Assembly (NCBI RefSeq): GCF_000026185.1
Contig: NC_010694.1
Span: 3,348,001-3,412,000, forward strand
DNA from: Erwinia tasmaniensis Et1/99
Lineage (GTDB): Bacteria; Pseudomonadota; Gammaproteobacteria; Enterobacterales; Enterobacteriaceae
Direction of reading: 5' to 3'
DNA: 64,000 nt
Below the pieces are notes generated by a model. It was not told where the DNA came from. It did not search any database and saw only the letters and a list, made by a program, of their open reading frames with translations. This document shows positions 61,138 through 64,000 of this stretch, piece after piece. A program made the translations under genes and the position numbers. Every line of letters begins with the position of its first letter. The stretch's first letter is position 1.

Positions 61138-62046
61138 ATGAGCGATTTTGAAAATCTGCACGGGATGATTATTTTTGCCAAAGTGGTGGAAACGCTCAGC
61201 TATACCGAAGCGGCGAAAACGCTCGGACTGGCAAAATCGTCGGTCAGTAAAGAGATCTCGGCGCTGGAAGTACGCCTCGGGGCAAAATTGCTACAGCGCA
61301 CCACCCGGCGCATTCAGGTTACCGAAGTCGGCATGACCTATTATCACTATTGCTATCGCATTCTGAACGAGGTGAAAAGCGCCGACCTGTTTATCCGCCA
61401 GTTCCATGAGGAGCCGACCGGCAGCCTGCGCGTGGCCGCCCCGGTTACCTTTGGCTGCCAGTGCATTGTTCCCGCCCTTAACCGCTTCGTCGCCGGCAAT
61501 ATCCACGTCAGCGTCGATCTTGATCTGACCGATCGACCGGTGAACTTTGCAGACGATCATATCGATCTCGCCATTGCCATCACCCGCGATCTTCCCGATC
61601 ACCGCCACTATCGCCCGCTGATGGATATCGCCTGGGGGCTGTATGCCGCGCCGGACTACCTGCTTAACCGTCCGGCGGTGACCAGCCCGGATGATTTAGC
61701 ACGCCATGAATTTATTCTTTTCCGTGGCCCGGCCCATACCATTTCATTGCCGTTTCGCAAAGAGAAACAGAAAAAAGATATTGAGGTACGCAGTCGTTTT
61801 CGCGCCAATAACAGTATCGCCCTGCTGAATTCAGCGGTGGCACAAACCGGTATTGCCTATTTACCCAATTATATCGCCAGGGAGGCGGTGGAAGTGGGGA
61901 AACTGGTGCAGCTGTTACCGGATTGGGAAATGGATATCTACAAATCGTATGTGCTGATGAAAAGCGACAGCTTTATTTCTCCGCGCGTACGTTTATTTAT
62001 TGAGGAATTACAGCGTGCACTGGTGCCGGGCACAGCTACAGGCTAA
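61138..62046 (+). CDS. LysR-type transcriptional regulator
   Basis: A 302-residue LysR regulator of the CrgA/DsdC-like class. The N-terminal HTH reads IFAKVVETLSYTEAAKTLGLAKSSVSKEISALEVRLGAKLLQRTTRRIQVTEVG; the ligand-binding domain contains GSLRVAAPVTFGCQCIVPAL and VAQTGIAYLPNYIAREAVE. It is divergent from the hydro-lyase pair, the classic place for its activator, so a pathway substrate or product is the likely inducer. A terminator follows. Confidence 0.9.
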   Translation: MSDFENLHGMIIFAKVVETLSYTEAAKTLGLAKSSVSKEISALEVRLGAKLLQRTTRRIQVTEVGMTYYHYCYRILNEVKSADLFIRQFHEEPTGSLRVAAPVTFGCQCIVPALNRFVAGNIHVSVDLDLTDRPVNFADDHIDLAIAITRDLPDHRHYRPLMDIAWGLYAAPDYLLNRPAVTSPDDLARHEFILFRGPAHTISLPFRKEKQKKDIEVRSRFRANNSIALLNSAVAQTGIAYLPNYIAREAVEVGKLVQLLPDWEMDIYKSYVLMKSDSFISPRVRLFIEELQRALVPGTATG

Positions 62047-62068
62047 TTCTTTACATTGTTTGAAAATA

Positions 62069-62104
62069 AAAACCCCCGCATTGAATAAAGGCGGGGGGTT
62101 TTCT
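62069..62104 (+). terminator. Rho-independent terminator after the LysR-type gene
   Basis: AAAACCCCCGC (62069-62079) pairs with GCGGGGGGTTTT (62091-62102), followed by TCTC. A-rich bases before the stem allow bidirectional use with the convergent gene at 62130. Confidence 0.85.
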
Positions 62105-62129
62105 CACGGCCGATTACTCTTTATCGGGA

Positions 62130-62909
62130 TTAATAGTAGTTACCGTGACGATAATCCCAAGTGGTGAAAACATCGGACATGATTGACATGATTTTATCCA
62201 CGTCCAGTCCTTTACGGATCAGCACCGGGCAAGGAGAGATGTTACGCTCACCCTTCTGCTCAGGCACCAGCCGGCCGTTTTCATCCACCATCGCCACCAT
62301 CACGCCCTGCTCGTAACGGGTTTTTTCCGACTCGTTCGGCTGGATAGACTTAACATAGTCATTCGCCGCGATGATCAGATCGGCATGCTGCTCAATGCGC
62401 TCGCCGATGCCTTCCACCAAGCCACGGTTGCCCTTGCCTGACGGGTTGGCCGAGCTGGCGAAGGAGAATTTGCCGTGATTTTCCCACAGCTCTTTCGCCA
62501 GATTTTCTCCCGGCACGCCGAACTTGATAACAAAGCAGCTGGTCTGGCGGCGATCCATCATCAGCTCTTTCGAGCCGTCATCAGGAATGCGCGCCACGGC
62601 TTCTTCTTTCCACGGCAGAATGCAGCCCAGCAGCACGTCTTTGTCCCAGTGCTGCTGATACAGCGCTTCGATTTCCGGATTCAGCTGCGCCAGCTCTTTC
62701 AGCTGCTCCAGAGAACCACACAGCACCACGCCCGGCTTGTTACGGTTGCGCTGCTTGGCATCAAATTTGCGCTCCAGGCCTTTGGCATCGGAGGTCATGA
62801 TGATATAGCCCACTTTCGTTGGGCAGACGATCATACCGCCGTTCGCCGAGAGGATCTCAACCGCTTCCGGCTGTAAGCCACCATTCCAGTTAACCACTTT
62901 ATCGTTCAT
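62130..62909 (-). CDS. YrdC/Sua5-domain protein (L-threonylcarbamoyladenylate synthase family)
   Basis: A 259-residue protein. The YrdC-fold motifs are seen: GGMIVCPTKVGYIIMTSD (about 24-41), the lysine-rich KFDAKQRNRNKPGVVLCGS, and SSANPSGKGNRG with the Ser-x-Asn motif. Sua5/YrdC enzymes make threonylcarbamoyl-AMP for tRNA; relatives such as YciO and HypF have other roles. It is longer than E. coli YrdC (190) and has a distinct C-terminal part (KGERNISPCPVLIRKGLDVD, then a tail ending RHGNYY), so it is probably a paralogue rather than the essential enzyme. No operon partner is evident. Confidence 0.8.
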   Translation of the reverse strand: MNDKVVNWNGGLQPEAVEILSANGGMIVCPTKVGYIIMTSDAKGLERKFDAKQRNRNKPGVVLCGSLEQLKELAQLNPEIEALYQQHWDKDVLLGCILPWKEEAVARIPDDGSKELMMDRRQTSCFVIKFGVPGENLAKELWENHGKFSFASSANPSGKGNRGLVEGIGERIEQHADLIIAANDYVKSIQPNESEKTRYEQGVMVAMVDENGRLVPEQKGERNISPCPVLIRKGLDVDKIMSIMSDVFTTWDYRHGNYY

Positions 62910-63042
62910 CGCCCTGTCCTTCGCATTCGCTTTAATTTGTGTGGGTTATCACCCGTTGCAATCATCCTGCCACAGACAGTTTTTATCGCAACAATAAACG
63001 CGATATCCCCACTATTGTTTCCTTCAGGAAACAACCGTTGCA

Positions 63043-64000
63043 CTATGCGTCAGGTATCAGCCTCTCTGCTTTCAGCCTGTCGAACAGCGTAAAGAAAGCA
63101 TCGCGGGTGGCCTGGTAGCCGGTAAAGCCCGCCTTGCGGCTTTTGCTGATATCGGTAAACACCTCCATTGGCCGTCCGAGATCGGCGTCGGTGTGCCACC
63201 AGGAAGCCAGCTTCGAAACATCGTCCTGATGCAGGTCAAAGCGCCGGGCGATATCTCGCCACTGCTGCGGCGCGGCATCCATTCGCCCTTCCAGCGGCTG
63301 CATAGTGTCGGGGAAAGGCTGCGGCTCAATACCAAAGTAGCGGGCAATTTCGCCCCACATCCACTTCCAGCGAAATACATCGCCGTTAACCACGTTGTAG
63401 TCCTGATCCTGTGCCGAGGGCGTGGTGGCTGCCCAAATCAGCTGATCGGCCAGCAGGTGCGCATCGGTCATATCGGTCACCCCTTCCCACTGCGCCAGGG
63501 AGCCGGGGAAAATAAACGGCTGCCCGCTCTGCTTACACAGGCTGGCATACACCGCCAGCGTCTGCCCCATATTCATCGCGTTACCCACGGCAAAACCGAT
63601 TACCGTATGTGGACGATGCACGCTCCAGCTGAAACCGTACCTGTCGGCGGCGGCGAACAGTTCATCTTCCTGGGCATAATAGAAGTTTTCCACCGGCTGG
63701 CGGCCCTGCTCTTCGCGAAAAGGCGTGACCGGAACCGACCCTTTGCCATACGCATCAAAGGGGCCGAGATAGTGTTTAAGCCCGGTGATCAGCGCCACAT
63801 GACCGCCTTTTAGCCTGTTGCCAAGCGCATCCAGCACGTTGCGTACCATTGCCCCATTAACGCGGATATTCTCTTTCTCATTTTCCTGACGCGCCCAGGC
63901 GCTGAAAAACACCTTATCGACGCTTATCCCCTGTAAGGCACTTTTTACCGAAGCCTTATCGGTCAGATCGGCAGCCAGCGAGGTGACGCCCGCGGTGACC
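63043..64000 (-). CDS. PRISE-type SDR (iridoid synthase-like), cut by the right window edge
   Basis: The minus strand is open from the window edge to the stop at 63043 (319 codons visible); the N-terminal Rossmann motif and start lie beyond 64000. Visible motifs: VFFSAWARQ, VNGAMVRNVLDALG, the PRISE-type LITGLKHYLGPFDAYGKG, ENFYYAQEDELF with Tyr, and HRPHTVIGFAVGNAMN. The family reduces 1,4-enones (progesterone 5-beta-reductase, iridoid synthase); the bacterial members are mostly annotated as NAD-dependent epimerases. The bacterial substrate is unknown. Confidence 0.8.
   Translation of the reverse strand, partial: VTAGVTSLAADLTDKASVKSALQGISVDKVFFSAWARQENEKENIRVNGAMVRNVLDALGNRLKGGHVALITGLKHYLGPFDAYGKGSVPVTPFREEQGRQPVENFYYAQEDELFAAADRYGFSWSVHRPHTVIGFAVGNAMNMGQTLAVYASLCKQSGQPFIFPGSLAQWEGVTDMTDAHLLADQLIWAATTPSAQDQDYNVVNGDVFRWKWMWGEIARYFGIEPQPFPDTMQPLEGRMDAAPQQWRDIARRFDLHQDDVSKLASWWHTDADLGRPMEVFTDISKSRKAGFTGYQATRDAFFTLFDRLKAERLIPDA

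Overview
The window looks like chromosome from a plant- or insect-associated member of the Enterobacterales, most likely Erwiniaceae (Erwinia or Pantoea). The case rests on a desferrioxamine locus (dfoJ, dfoA, a fused dfoC and a convergent foxR) of the kind known from Erwinia amylovora, a complete fecIRABCDE operon, and treF, ybiV and ydcJ homologues of enterobacterial type. No rRNA, tRNA, CRISPR array or insertion sequence was seen.

Layout. 0-1 kb: the N-terminal end of a PAAR-RHS type VI secretion effector that runs off the left edge, with its EagR-type (DUF1795) chaperone. 1-3.6 kb: a sparse stretch, a PapI/FaeA-like regulator, and a MarT-like membrane regulator with a FidL-like partner. 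3.6-15.1 kb: a tightly overlapping minus-strand cluster that joins a small Cys-rich double-glycine peptide (DUF4762-like) to a membrane-anchored DsbA-like protein, an LpxL-like acyltransferase, a C39 peptidase/ABC exporter, MacA- and MacB-like proteins, an outer-membrane factor and a four-gene fatty-acid synthase set (ketosynthase, MaoC-like dehydratase, ACP, ketoreductase). It reads as a microcin-like RiPP or lipopeptide system and is the most original locus here. 15.2-21.6 kb: a chaperone-usher fimbrial operon ending in a LuxR-type regulator.

22.4-32 kb: an AT-richer minus-strand operon with three proteins resembling the OrfX/P47 (TULIP-type) family of botulinum neurotoxin loci, one unrecognised protein and a 1654-residue RHS protein. 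The RHS C-terminal domain carries a His/Cys pattern suggesting a caspase-like cysteine protease. No immunity gene is apparent beside it, so a toxin acting on a eukaryotic host is plausible.

32.6-48.8 kb: an iron-acquisition island with three Fur-box-like sites. dfoJAC makes desferrioxamine, foxR takes up ferrioxamine, and fecIRABCDE takes up ferric citrate under its own ECF sigma factor and anti-sigma regulator.

49-64 kb: metabolic and stress genes: a DUF4354-like periplasmic protein, an SDR, an ArsR regulator with an old yellow enzyme, hchA, ybiV, ydcJ, treF, a LysE/RhtB exporter, an aconitase-family hydro-lyase pair with a divergent LysR regulator, a YrdC/Sua5-domain protein and a PRISE-type SDR cut by the right edge. 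Between ydcJ and treF lies what appears to be an unannotated type I toxin-antitoxin module: a 31-residue hydrophobic peptide with a long 5' leader, and a divergent small RNA carrying 22 nt of perfect complementarity to that leader.
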